A stretch of 40,000 bases of DNA from Nitrospirota bacterium (GCA_018971525.1 JAGXAR010000030.1:1-40000), one strand, 5' to 3'; shown: positions 1 through 8,149, counted from the first letter of the stretch. The notes: generated from the letters alone by a model not told the origin. Numbers and translations are program-made.

Positions 1-58
1 CGTGCAGCTGAAAGACCTGCTTCGCCAAATCAATCCCAATGCGTGTGACGTTCATCAT
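1..58 (-). CDS. IS110-family transposase, N-terminal fragment
   Basis: Read on the minus strand from the ATG at 58-56, the frame gives MMNVTRIGIDLAKQVFQLH and continues off the window. The IGIDLAK-FQLH pattern is the typical start of IS110/IS1111 recombinases; the Asp is the first catalytic residue of the DEDD RuvC-like domain. A strong GGAGGGAG Shine-Dalgarno (SD) sequence precedes the start, but it lies inside the 3' arm of an inverted repeat, so it may be masked in the transcript. A second ATG follows directly. Whether the gene is intact cannot be judged here. Confidence 0.8.
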   Translation of the reverse strand, partial: MMNVTRIGIDLAKQVFQLH

Positions 59-59
59 G

Positions 60-137
60 TGGACTCCCTCCTTCTGGTGATGGTGGGTTCGCACCGTAGT
101 CCCGGTGAGACCCATGGTACCGAAGTGGGGGAGTCCA
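60..137 (-). promoter_or_regulatory. Nested hairpin leader masking the transposase SD
   Basis: Three nested stems are visible: 60-68 with 129-137 (TGGACTCCC/GGGAGTCCA), 84-88 with 110-114, and 92-96 with 103-107 closing a 6-nt loop. In the minus-strand transcript the outer stem pairs the SD, so it could limit transposase translation. The same segment is where IS110-subgroup elements encode the bridge RNA, so it may be part of that RNA. The pairing is seen directly; both functions are inferred. Confidence 0.5.
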
Positions 138-176
138 TCCCATTAGAAAAAATCCGCCGGCTTCGTTCTCAGGAAC

Positions 177-294
177 CGTGAAAGGTACGACGTGAAAGGT
201 GAAACGTAGGACAGCTGAGTGCTCTTCCTCCCGAACCTTTTACGTTTGACGATCCACGTCTCACGGGCCTCTGGACGGCCTTTTTGAGCATCCT
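177..294. repeat. Imperfect inverted repeat plus half a family A repeat
   Basis: Bases 177-207 and 235-265 form a 31-bp imperfect inverted repeat (about 21 pairs) built from GTGAAAGGT/ACGT units. Bases 273-294 match the right terminal repeat of the family A intergenic element (a CTTTTTGAGCATCCT-type end), with no matching left half nearby. The rest of the 59-423 stretch holds the IS110 leader and nothing else I recognise. Confidence 0.55.
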
Positions 295-423
295 TAGACC
301 ATTCTGAAACCAGCGCGAGAGACGCAAGACTCTAACGGTGCATTGTGGCTACACCGAGGTATGCTCTAGCCTGCTAGCTTGGGTTTTGATGTGGTAAGTG
401 GGTGATCGCGAGGGATTGCGACG

Positions 424-867
424 ATGGCAGATTTATCTGGCAGAGCGTCTCAAGCCTGTCTTCTGGTCTACGACGGCCAGTGCCGTCTGTGTGTCACTGC
501 CAGGAAGGGCCTTGAACGACTGGAGACTCACCCTGATGCCACACCGATCCGGATGGTCCCGTATCAGAGCGAAGAGGCCAGGCAGGCCTTGGGGGAGGGC
601 TATCGGCAAGGTCGCCCAGACGTCGCCTTCCTGGTCCGTCCGAACGGGGAGATTGCCCGTGGGCTCGATGCCTTTCTGGCCCTCCTGCCGGGCCTCAAGG
701 GCGGACGGGTCCTCTCAGTCCTCTTGCGCTTTCCGCTAGTCAAGCCCTTCGGTTACCTGCTGTATTGGTTTGTGGCCCGGTACCGGTACTCCGTCTTTGG
801 CCAAGTCCCGCTTGCGGGGGCTTCCGAGAATCCCGGCAAACCGAGTCGAGAAACCCCGCACAAGTAA
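424..867 (+). CDS. DCC-family (DUF393) thiol-disulfide oxidoreductase-like protein
   Basis: The 147-aa product carries the family hallmark DGQCRLC at residues 17-23, giving Asp17, Cys20 and Cys23 after a short hydrophobic strand (CLLVYD). DCC proteins have a thioredoxin-like fold with a CxxC-like pair and are assumed to act in thiol-disulfide chemistry; most have no known substrate. No signal peptide is seen, so it is probably cytoplasmic. The hydrophobic stretch around residues 95-120 (FPLVKPFGYLLYWFVARYRY) is usual for the family. The start at 424 follows a weak GAGGG about 10 bases upstream. It stands alone, with repeat DNA on both sides. Confidence 0.8.
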   Translation: MADLSGRASQACLLVYDGQCRLCVTARKGLERLETHPDATPIRMVPYQSEEARQALGEGYRQGRPDVAFLVRPNGEIARGLDAFLALLPGLKGGRVLSVLLRFPLVKPFGYLLYWFVARYRYSVFGQVPLAGASENPGKPSRETPHK

Positions 868-901
868 CCGCTTTTCCCCTCGCGATACGATCCTCCTCTC
901 A

Positions 902-924
902 GCAGGATGCTCAAAAAGTCCGCC
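902..924. repeat. Family A repeat, single left end
   Basis: GCAGGATGCTCAAAAAGTCCGCC matches the left ends of the family A copies at 13925 and 22509. No right end is seen before the next gene, so this is a solo or decayed copy. Confidence 0.6.
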
Positions 925-1049
925 AGCGCCCATGGACCGTGGCGCGTGAAGTGCGAGACTGGCAAGAAAGGCGGAGATGGACAGATCGGGATCCAGTTTC
1001 TTTGCTCTCCTCGCTCGTCCCGCCTGTCTCGCGCGGCTATTCAACGCTC

Positions 1050-1070
1050 CCCCTCTTTCGAAGGGGTTTC
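1050..1070 (+). terminator. Possible weak terminator hairpin
   Basis: CCCCT (1050-1054) pairs with AGGGG (1062-1066) and is followed by TTTCTT. It could end transcripts from the DCC gene. The stem is only 5 bp, so the call is weak. A second small hairpin (CCCAC/GTGGG) follows directly. Confidence 0.3.
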
Positions 1071-1141
1071 TTCCCACAGTGGGGAATTTACGTTGAAGGG
1101 CGTCAATGCGAGACTCCGGCACAAGCGAGGGAGAACTGCAC

Positions 1142-2059
1142 ATGACGAATATCCAGTGGCTGTCTGAGGCGATAGGTGAAGTGAGGGAGTGGTTCAGGCC
1201 GACCGGGCGTGAGTTCGTGCTGGTGTATCAGGACCAGTGGGTCGATGGGCGGAGGAGGCTTTTCTATGTCGTCTTGATCGCGTTAGCCATGATCGGCTAC
1301 GGCTCTCCCCTGACAGCGTGGGCTGCGGATCTGTCGCCTGTCGATCCGGTGAAACCCGGGAAGGTCGTGGCGGCTGGCGTCGGGTATGAGAATGCGGGGA
1401 CGTCCACAATTACCGTGAAAACCTACGATGCCGAGAACGGCGCGATCCTCTCCGAGGAAACGTATGAGTTGGACGTGAGAGAGGACGCAGCGTCAGCGGG
1501 GAGTCAACCGCGTGAGCGTATTTTTGCGGGCGGAGTCGGCCCGGGGGCTGACGGACTTTCAGCGTTCACGCTCCGCGTCTATGACGCGGCCACAGGCCGG
1601 TTTCTCTGGGAAGGTATCCTGAATCTCAAGGTCAGCAATCAAGAGTCGGGTTCCACCCACCGGGTCGCGGCGCATCTCGCGCCCCAGGCGACGGTGACCC
1701 GTGTCCGCAACAGAGGCGCCATCGACGGGCAACCCCAGTTTTTTCTCCGTGCCGTCGATCCGGCAACCGGAAAGCTGGTGTGGGCCGATCAGTTCTCAGC
1801 CGGGGCCGGCAGGCTTGCGCGTGCAGAACGAGTCGGCAGGGCCGTCGTTGGCCAGACAGAGGGATTGGCGGCCTCCTCTCAACAGATCCAGTTTCACATC
1901 CGGATGTTGAACGAGCAGGATCGGCAGATCTTGTGGGAAGACACGATCGAGCCGACCGTGGAGGAGACAGAGATGGTAGCCGGGCATGATGATGCAGCCG
2001 AGAACCTGCCGGCTTGGCGCGGCGAAGGGACTGAAGGGATGAAGCAGGAGGCGATCTAG
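1142..2059 (+). CDS. Exported protein with PQQ-like repeat motifs, unknown function
   Basis: The 305-aa protein has a long charged N-region (about 40 aa), a hydrophobic segment at residues 41-58 and a possible AWA-AD cleavage site near residue 61, so it is either secreted or anchored by an uncleaved helix. The body is beta-rich and repeats a DxxTGxxLWE-type motif three times (DAATGRFLWEG, DPATGKLVWAD, NEQDRQILWED), which resembles single blades of PQQ-type propellers. There are too few for a full propeller. I chose the ATG at 1142 because GAGGGAGAA lies just upstream; an in-frame ATG at 1106 would add 12 residues and has no SD. It is convergent with the metalloprotease gene, 51 bp away. Function unknown. 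Confidence 0.7.
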   Translation: MTNIQWLSEAIGEVREWFRPTGREFVLVYQDQWVDGRRRLFYVVLIALAMIGYGSPLTAWAADLSPVDPVKPGKVVAAGVGYENAGTSTITVKTYDAENGAILSEETYELDVREDAASAGSQPRERIFAGGVGPGADGLSAFTLRVYDAATGRFLWEGILNLKVSNQESGSTHRVAAHLAPQATVTRVRNRGAIDGQPQFFLRAVDPATGKLVWADQFSAGAGRLARAERVGRAVVGQTEGLAASSQQIQFHIRMLNEQDRQILWEDTIEPTVEETEMVAGHDDAAENLPAWRGEGTEGMKQEAI

Positions 2060-2110
2060 TGAGGAAGCAGCGGGTTTGACCGACTGTTGGACGCTGCAAT
2101 ACACTGCGAG

Positions 2111-3541
2111 TTAGACTTTCTTTCCGTGCTCTTGTAACTGATTCATCCATCTGGACTGGAATTGCTCGTACGACAGCGAGAGCTGCGATTGCATGGCGGC
2201 AGAGAGCGCCTGCCTGGCCTTAAGGTGGGCGAGGAGTTCTTGCACCCGATGCATGCCGAACCGGTCGATCAGATAATGCACGGCTGAGTTGGCCTCCAGA
2301 TAGGCCACGGTTGCGGCATCAGTGGACAACCCTCCCCACACCCCCTCTAAGGCAGGCAGAGGAATCAATGTAAACTCCTGCTCCATGACCTGATCGAGAT
2401 CCGACCAGCGATCCCCGGACAGTTCCATGGCTAGGCCTTCGTTCAGCCAGGTCGGGACGGCGCTGTTGGCGGGGCCGAGTTGGTCGTGCAGGAGGGCGTG
2501 CACGAACTCGTGCCGCAGGACGCGTGTAAGCCAGGCACGGTCTGCCAAGGCGTCCCGCGCAGGAACCTGGATGCGCCCGAGCACAGGATCGAAGAGCCCA
2601 TCGGCCCACGCCGGGCTGCCGGTCGCGCTTTGGAACGCGGACTTGCTGTGAAGGACGACGACGATGGTCTTCGACGGAAAGTGTCCGAACTTCTGGCCGA
2701 TCTCTCGATAGGCCTCTTCAAGAATCTCCAATACAGCGGCCCAGGTAGCCTGATCGGCTTCCCCGTCGAATTTCACGGTAAAGTGCGCGCTGTCCCGGCT
2801 GGTGAGCCGCGCTTCAATCTTTTCGGTTCCGCGGACTCTGGCCGTGACGGTTCGCAGGTAGGATTGCACAGCCGGGTCTTTGTCTGCGCGGGCGGTGGCC
2901 TGATCGAGGTGGCGGGCCGCTTCGCCGAGCTGATCCCGTTCCTGAAAGAGCTCGGCCAGCGCCAGATGGGGGAAGGGCTCATTCGGAGCCAGGGCGACCA
3001 GATTTTCCAGAAAGTCCTGCGTCATGGCCGGATCGCGCAGCTCCCAGTAAGCATGGGCAAGGTTCAGTTGGACGACGGGATTCTTGGCATCGAGTGACGC
3101 AGCTTTCTTGAACGCCTTGATCGAAACAGCCGTCCCGCCATGTTTTTCACGTTGAATGCCGAGATTGTTCCAGAGGACGGCCACATAGGGGCGCGTGGCG
3201 TTGTCGGCTGCGACGGCTGCCGGTAGCTCGGCCAGTTTGGTTTCCGCCTCCTGAACGTTCCCTTTCTCGATGTCGTCGCGAATCGTCTCCAACAGTTCGC
3301 GATGCGTCGTTTCAGGAACCACGCTGGGATCAATCAGGCGAGACTGTTTTTGCTCCGGTTCCGCTGGGCCATCATGATACCGTTCCGGCTTCGCGTCCTG
3401 CGAGTCTTCTACGACGGCATCAGGCTGATCTGGTGACGGCGTAGGCAGATAGGTCGGTTTGAGCCAGGCTTGATAGACGATGAACAGTCCCAGTAGGCAG
3501 GCGGCGGGATACAAAATGTGAAATATGTTGCGACGGTACAT
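2111..3541 (-). CDS. TPR-containing gluzincin metalloprotease (peptidase MA-like)
   Basis: The 476-aa product begins with an N-terminal membrane anchor (residues about 5-27), then an acidic/Pro-rich linker, TPR-like helices (about 75-240) and a zinc-protease domain. The zinc motif HEFVH is at residues 344-348, with the third-ligand Glu in WLNEGLA at about 368, as in gluzincins of the peptidase MA group. It is probably anchored in the inner membrane with the protease domain outside. Start: the frame opens to 3604, but the ATG at 3541 has AGGG 5 bases upstream and directly precedes the membrane segment, whereas 3604 has no SD. Substrate unknown. Confidence 0.8.
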   Translation of the reverse strand: MYRRNIFHILYPAACLLGLFIVYQAWLKPTYLPTPSPDQPDAVVEDSQDAKPERYHDGPAEPEQKQSRLIDPSVVPETTHRELLETIRDDIEKGNVQEAETKLAELPAAVAADNATRPYVAVLWNNLGIQREKHGGTAVSIKAFKKAASLDAKNPVVQLNLAHAYWELRDPAMTQDFLENLVALAPNEPFPHLALAELFQERDQLGEAARHLDQATARADKDPAVQSYLRTVTARVRGTEKIEARLTSRDSAHFTVKFDGEADQATWAAVLEILEEAYREIGQKFGHFPSKTIVVVLHSKSAFQSATGSPAWADGLFDPVLGRIQVPARDALADRAWLTRVLRHEFVHALLHDQLGPANSAVPTWLNEGLAMELSGDRWSDLDQVMEQEFTLIPLPALEGVWGGLSTDAATVAYLEANSAVHYLIDRFGMHRVQELLAHLKARQALSAAMQSQLSLSYEQFQSRWMNQLQEHGKKV

Positions 3542-3620
3542 AAGGACCCTATTCGGATGAAACTCAGTGTAGCACCTTAGGGAAGCGCCACAAAGGATTG
3601 TCATAGAATTTACAAGGCTC

Positions 3621-3774
3621 GCAGGCTGCTCAAAAAGGCCGTCCAGAAAGGCCGCAGCGAGTGAGGCAGGCTGAGGTCCAGGTCAAGGTTGAGCGAAGAC
3701 CTGACGTTCTTTCCTTCAGCCTTGGCCTCAGCCTTAACCTTCCAAGAACGCGGCGGACTTTTTCAGCAGCCTGC
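3621..3774. repeat. Family A intergenic element, complete copy
   Basis: The 154-bp element has 23-bp ends (3621-3643 and 3752-3774) that are inverted copies with about 20 matches. Inside is a second inverted repeat (AGGCTGAGG... against CCTCAGCCT). The whole could fold into one long hairpin. It sits between the divergent metalloprotease and recG genes and ends just before the recG SD. Confidence 0.75.
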
Positions 3775-3796
3775 TCGTTGAGGAGGGGCGGAGGCT

Positions 3797-6346
3797 ATGA
3801 TACGATCCGCCGCTGTGATACGGCGCTCTTTCGAGCCCAACCCTCCTGAACAGTTTCAGCAATGGCTGGACCGAGTCGCGCGTCCGATCGAATTCGCGAC
3901 TCGCGATGCCTTCGCACACCTGCCCACTGTCAAGAATCTGAGTCACTTTGTCTCCTCACAGGTCATGCAGGCCCTTTCCGATCGCGTCTATCCGCGGGTG
4001 ATCGAAGCAGCGTTGCTCCAGCTGCGCGAGCTGTTTCTTGACGACCAGCAGAGGCTTCCGGCAGAGGAGCAGCAGCGCCGACTACAGAAAGCCACGGTGA
4101 TTCTCGGTGTCTTGCGCGAGGCAGCCCGCGATCCGGCCAGGGCGTGGCAGGAACCGGAGCCTGTCGTGATGCATGAGCCAATCACCAATCAAACCCCACG
4201 GTCATGGTGGGAACAGCCCATCCGTTTCGTGAAAGGAGTCGGCCCGAAGCGCACATCGTTGCTCCAACGGTTCGGAATCGAGACCGTTGAGGATGCCCTC
4301 TGGACTGTCCCTTGGCGTTATGAGGATCGCTCGGTCATGACCCCGATCGGGCAACTGGTGCCGGGTGTGCAGGCTTCGATCTGCGGCACGATCATCCGAA
4401 GCGAGGCGAAGAAGGCCCGCAGTCGCCGCCTTGCCATCCTCGACATTGTGGTGGAGGATTCAACCGGGCGTCTTCAGGCGGTGTTTTTCAATCAGCCGTT
4501 TCTTGAGCCACTCTTTACCGTCGGAACGAGCGTCATGTTGACCGGGCGAGTGGTGGCCGGCGCGCAGGGGTGGGTGGCTATGAGGATGGAGGTCGCGCAA
4601 TACGAAGTGGTGGGCGCGGAATCCGAAGCGCCGCTGCACGTGGGGCGTATCGTTCCCGTGTACCACGAAACCAAGGGATGGACCTCCCGGCAGATGCGTG
4701 TGCTCATGAAAAGTTTGATGGATGCCCATATTGCTGAGGCACAGGAGGTGTTGCCTGTCCCGCTTCGTGCCCGCTACCGCCTGCCGCCCATTCAACAAGC
4801 CATTCAGGAGGTGCATTTCCCTCAGCCCGGGACGGATGGGGGACAGCTCGATCGAGGCCTCACGCCGGCGCATCGGCGTTTGGCGTTCGAAGAGCTGTTT
4901 GTGCTCCAACTTGCGTTGGCGTCGCGGCAACGAGTCATGAAGGAAGGGGTCAAGCAGGTGTTGTTCAATCCGAAGACGCCGCTCCTCGGTAAGCTGGATC
5001 GGGCGCTGCCCTTTCAGTTGACCGCGGCTCAAGAGCGGGTGATTCGCGAGATTCTGTCGGACATGACGTCGCGCAAACCGATGAACCGCCTGGTGCAGGG
5101 CGATGTCGGGTCCGGCAAAACCATCGTGGCGGTGCAGGCGATGGTGCTGGCCTGTGGATCGGGCTACCAGGCGGCGCTGATGGCGCCGACGGAAATTCTC
5201 GCCGAACAGCACTATCGAACGATGAAGAGGCTGTTGGGACCACTCGGGCTATCCGTGGTGCTCGTGAGCGGTGGTGGTCGCGCGGCAGCGCGTAAGGCGG
5301 TTCGCGAGCAGGTGGCCTCCGGGACGGCGCAAGTCGTGATCGGGACCCATGCGGTTATTCAGCAAGGCATCACCTTCGCGAAACTCGGACTGGCGGTAGT
5401 GGATGAGCAACATCGATTCGGGGTACTCCAACGAAAGACCCTCATCGAGAAGGGGTATAAGCCCGATGTGCTGGTGCTGACCGCGACGCCGATTCCACGA
5501 ACGCTGGCCATGACGGTGTACGGGGATCTGGATGTCTCGGTGATCGACCAGATGCCGCCGGGGCGAAAACCGGTACGGACATTTCTCTTGAGCGACAGCC
5601 AGCGGGGGCGGGCCTATCAGATTCTACGAGATGAATTGCGGAGCGGCCGTCAAGCCTATGTGGTGTATCCCCTCGTCGAAGAATCGGAGAAGACCGATCT
5701 CCAGGCGGCCATGCAAGGCGCTGAGCAGCTACAAGCGGAAGCATTGGCCGAGTTTCGCGTCGGGCTACTGCACGGCCGGATGAAGCCGGAAGAGAAACAA
5801 CAGATCATGGCATCGTATAAGAAGGGGGAGATCCAGGTATTGGTCTCGACGACGGTGGTGGAGGTCGGAGTCGATGTGCCCAATGCCACGGTCATGATGA
5901 TCGAGCATGCCGAGCGGTTCGGGCTGGCGCAGTTGCACCAATTGCGTGGACGGGTCGGGCGAAGCGGCCACCAGTCCTATTGTCTGCTGATGGCCTCGGG
6001 CGGGGTGTTGTTTCGATCGGCGAAGCCCAAAGCGGCCGGCGAACCGGCATCGGCGGCCCGGGAGCGGCTGGAAGCGCTCGTGCGATCGACCGACGGGTTT
6101 GTGATCGCCGAGGAAGATCTCCGCATTCGCGGGCCCGGCGAGTTTTTTGGATTCCGGCAGTGGGGCATGCCGGAGTTTCGCGTCGCGAACCTGGTGCGGG
6201 ACGCCGATCTGCTCCAGCATGCGCGGCAGGAGGCCTTTGCACTCTTGAAGCAGGACCCGCAGCTGAAGGCGCCGGTGCACCGGGCCTTGCGAGAGACGAT
6301 GTTGCGGCGGTGGGAAGCGAAATTGGATTTAGGGTCGGTGAGTTAA
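3797..6346 (+). CDS. recG: ATP-dependent DNA helicase RecG
   Basis: RecG remodels stalled replication forks and branch-migrates Holliday junctions. The product is 849 aa, longer than the roughly 690-aa E. coli protein because of an N-terminal extension of about 140 aa. The wedge (OB-fold) domain follows from about 140 to 320. Helicase motifs are clear: Walker A GDVGSGKT at 435-442, the RecG-type motif II DEQH at 536-539, and TATPIPRTLAMT of motif III. The C-terminal helicase lobe holds VSTTVVEVGVDVPNA and QLRGRVGRSG. The start has a strong SD (GAGGAGGGGCGGAGG). It is divergent from the metalloprotease gene. Confidence 0.97.
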   Translation: MIRSAAVIRRSFEPNPPEQFQQWLDRVARPIEFATRDAFAHLPTVKNLSHFVSSQVMQALSDRVYPRVIEAALLQLRELFLDDQQRLPAEEQQRRLQKATVILGVLREAARDPARAWQEPEPVVMHEPITNQTPRSWWEQPIRFVKGVGPKRTSLLQRFGIETVEDALWTVPWRYEDRSVMTPIGQLVPGVQASICGTIIRSEAKKARSRRLAILDIVVEDSTGRLQAVFFNQPFLEPLFTVGTSVMLTGRVVAGAQGWVAMRMEVAQYEVVGAESEAPLHVGRIVPVYHETKGWTSRQMRVLMKSLMDAHIAEAQEVLPVPLRARYRLPPIQQAIQEVHFPQPGTDGGQLDRGLTPAHRRLAFEELFVLQLALASRQRVMKEGVKQVLFNPKTPLLGKLDRALPFQLTAAQERVIREILSDMTSRKPMNRLVQGDVGSGKTIVAVQAMVLACGSGYQAALMAPTEILAEQHYRTMKRLLGPLGLSVVLVSGGGRAAARKAVREQVASGTAQVVIGTHAVIQQGITFAKLGLAVVDEQHRFGVLQRKTLIEKGYKPDVLVLTATPIPRTLAMTVYGDLDVSVIDQMPPGRKPVRTFLLSDSQRGRAYQILRDELRSGRQAYVVYPLVEESEKTDLQAAMQGAEQLQAEALAEFRVGLLHGRMKPEEKQQIMASYKKGEIQVLVSTTVVEVGVDVPNATVMMIEHAERFGLAQLHQLRGRVGRSGHQSYCLLMASGGVLFRSAKPKAAGEPASAARERLEALVRSTDGFVIAEEDLRIRGPGEFFGFRQWGMPEFRVANLVRDADLLQHARQEAFALLKQDPQLKAPVHRALRETMLRRWEAKLDLGSVS

Positions 6347-6350
6347 GGGG

Positions 6351-6441
6351 GGAGCGGCCAGGTGCCCTCTTTGCTCGCAGAACGCGCACGATGAAACGGT
6401 GCTCGTCCAATGCGCGCAGTCGAGGGCAGCCTGGCCACTCC
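6351..6441. repeat. Family B palindromic element, copy 1
   Basis: Outer arms 6351-6369 and 6422-6441 pair over about 18 bp with a single bulge. The conserved 43-nt core (6376-6418) sits between them and differs at 3 positions from the copy at 25873. It lies directly after recG. Confidence 0.75.
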
Positions 6442-6523
6442 CCTGGAGAGGTGGTGAGAGTGGAGATGCTAGTCCAGGCATCCCCCGCCGGGTGGAATGG
6501 AGAGAGGGGAGAGGTAGGAGAAA

Positions 6524-6847
6524 ATGGGACTCTTGCAGCGATTGAAGCATGACTTGAAAGCGGGGTTGGCGACGTTACGCCTTGGCACGGCGCAGGTGGC
6601 GAACCGTGCGTTGGAAGAAACGGAGTTGCTGCGGATCCGGCTCGGAATCCGCAAGCTCGACCAGCAATTGGGCGACCTCTATCGGGATGTCGGTGAGCGA
6701 GCGGTCAACCTGCGCGAGGGAGGCGAACCGGTTGAGCGGGTCCTGTACGACGCGGAAATCGGTCGACTCGTCAAAGAGATTCAAGAGCTCAAAGAGGCAC
6801 GCGGGAAGCTTGAATCGGAGATGACAGAGGTTCGGAGCGACGTATGA
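6524..6847 (+). CDS. Small coiled-coil protein, unknown function
   Basis: The 107-aa protein is almost entirely helical, with heptad-like Leu/Ile spacing from about residue 30 to the end. It has no signal peptide and no Cys. A good AGGAG lies 6 bases before the ATG. Its last four bases overlap the start of the phosphatase gene (ATGA), so the two are almost certainly co-transcribed and translationally coupled. It may be a partner of that enzyme; this is inferred from position only. I do not recognise the family. Confidence 0.75.
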   Translation: MGLLQRLKHDLKAGLATLRLGTAQVANRALEETELLRIRLGIRKLDQQLGDLYRDVGERAVNLREGGEPVERVLYDAEIGRLVKEIQELKEARGKLESEMTEVRSDV

Positions 6848-7809
6848 ACGACCCGTCACGCACGATGCGTCTCGCCGGCGTAGACATCGGTACGCTCACC
6901 TGCCGGTTGCTGATCGGCGATCTGCCGCCTGGCGGAAGACTGATAGAAGTACGATCTGAGCGGCGAATCCTTCGTCTGGGCGAGGGCGTCGATCAGACCA
7001 AGCAGCTGAGCGATGCGGCGATGGACCGGGTGCTGCAGTGCCTCAGAGAATGGCGGGAGATCATCGATGCTTCTCATGTCGATGCTGTGGCGGCCGTTGC
7101 GACGAGCGCAGTGCGCGATGCAGCGAACCGTGATGAGTTTCTCGATCGCGTGAAGCGTGAGGCAGGTTTTGAAGTTGAGATCATTACAGGCCACGAAGAA
7201 GCCAGGCGGACAATGCAGGGCATTCGCTCCGGCTTGCCGCCTGGCGTGACCGGCGTGCTGGCCCTCGACATTGGCGGCGGCAGCACCGAGTTCATCCTGG
7301 ATTGGCCTGGCCAGAATCCGGTCGTGCGATCGATCGATATCGGCGTCGTGCGTCTCTGTGAACGGCTCCTGCATCACGACCCTCCAACTGACGAGGAAGT
7401 ACGACAGGCGCGCGAGTGGGTCGAGAGGGAGACGAAAGCAGCAGTCGCCGACATGGGCAACTATCAGATGGCCACCTTCGTCGGCACAGCGGGAACCATC
7501 ACCAGCCTAGCCTCCATGGCCCAGAAACTTCCCACCTATGAGCCGGCCAGAATTCATAACTACAGACTGCAGCTCGGCGCTATTCGAGAACTCGAACAGA
7601 CGCTCCTCAGCCGAAAGAAAACCGACCGAGCCGGTCTGCCTGGCTTAGAAAAAGGCCGCGAAGAAGTCATCGCCGGCGGCGCCATCATCATCCGGACGAT
7701 CATGGAGACGTTGGGGATGTCAAGCGTACTCGTCAGCGATCTGGGGCTGCGCGAAGGATTGCTTTTGGACTTAGCGACTCGCTCTACCCCGGGGGGGACG
7801 TCTCGGTGA
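6844..7809 (+). CDS. Ppx/GppA-family exopolyphosphatase
   Basis: The 321-aa protein has the sugar-kinase/Hsp70-like phosphatase fold: VDIGTLTCRLLI near the N-terminus (first phosphate-binding loop), AVATSAVRDAANRDEF, and the second loop DIGGGSTEF from residue 142, then GTAGTITSLA. Enzymes of this family cut terminal phosphate from polyphosphate or pppGpp. The length matches the short class that lacks the C-terminal HD-like domain of E. coli Ppx. It overlaps the preceding coiled-coil gene by 4 bp. Whether polyphosphate or pppGpp is the main substrate cannot be told from sequence. Confidence 0.92.
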   Translation: MNDPSRTMRLAGVDIGTLTCRLLIGDLPPGGRLIEVRSERRILRLGEGVDQTKQLSDAAMDRVLQCLREWREIIDASHVDAVAAVATSAVRDAANRDEFLDRVKREAGFEVEIITGHEEARRTMQGIRSGLPPGVTGVLALDIGGGSTEFILDWPGQNPVVRSIDIGVVRLCERLLHHDPPTDEEVRQAREWVERETKAAVADMGNYQMATFVGTAGTITSLASMAQKLPTYEPARIHNYRLQLGAIRELEQTLLSRKKTDRAGLPGLEKGREEVIAGGAIIIRTIMETLGMSSVLVSDLGLREGLLLDLATRSTPGGTSR

Positions 7810-8149
7810 AGGTGATCGATTTCTACCAGAAGACCCTCTGTGAACGAAACCTTGGTGATACCCAAGAAGACTGCGACTGAGTCCATTCCAGGGGGTCGGA
7901 AATTGGCTCCTGGTGCTCCTTAATCCCACCATGCCGAAGTCCAATGCGAAACCTGCCGGCAAAGCATCTGCAGGATGTTTGTGGGATCGACTCTTCTCAG
8001 CCGAGCGAAACCGCACAGAGCGCACAGGTTGCCAGCATATAACTGAGAATACCCCACAAGGGGTATTCAGACAAGATCGAAGAACGTGCTAGACTTCAAT
8101 CACTCAAAACTGAGACACAAAGCTCCAGGCAATCTACTTAGAGGCGTCT
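7810..8149. other. Intergenic leader region, no supported gene
   Basis: This 340-bp gap holds a palindromic operator-like site at 8047-8068 and a TATAAC hexamer just before it (8038-8043), a possible -10 without a convincing -35. Short open frames at 7806-7880 and 7931-8092 are not supported by an SD or recognisable products. Confidence 0.5.
8047..8068. promoter_or_regulatory. Palindromic operator resembling CsoR/CstR-type sites
   Basis: GAATACCCC (8047-8055) and GGGGTATTC (8060-8068) form a perfect 9-bp inverted repeat around ACAA. The ATACCCC...GGGGTAT layout is like operators of the copper/persulfide-sensing CsoR/CstR repressor family. A TATAAC hexamer ends 4 bases upstream, so a bound repressor would cover the start of transcription. 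It lies 82 bp before a gene for a His-rich exported protein. The regulator assignment is inferred; no regulator gene is in the window. Confidence 0.5.

Larger units (their letters stand above)
1..137 (-). mobile_element. IS110-family insertion element, left-end part only
   Basis: The element runs off the window at base 1. It is recognised from the first 19 codons of the transposase and a structured leader before them. IS110-family enzymes are DEDD recombinases that use a bridge (seek) RNA encoded in a non-coding end; in the IS110 subgroup this lies upstream of the gene, which is the part visible here. The outer boundary is uncertain. I set it at the end of the outer inverted repeat (129-137), but the element could extend some tens of bases further. 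IS110 elements usually lack terminal inverted repeats, so the boundary cannot be read from one end. Confidence 0.7.

Noticed and set aside
5892-6410. Long minus-strand frame over the end of recG
   Set aside because: It is antisense to recG and its start lies in the family B repeat; recG motifs explain the region.
6376-6418. Family B core as an integron attC site
   Set aside because: The core lacks the RYYYAAC and GTTRRRY boxes in the right places and no integrase or cassettes are visible.
7806-7880. 24-codon frame starting GTG after the phosphatase gene
   Set aside because: No SD of its own and no recognisable product; too short to support. It overlaps the stop of the phosphatase gene.
7931-8092. 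53-codon frame before the His-rich exported protein
   Set aside because: No SD, and it spans the palindromic operator, which is a better explanation of the site.
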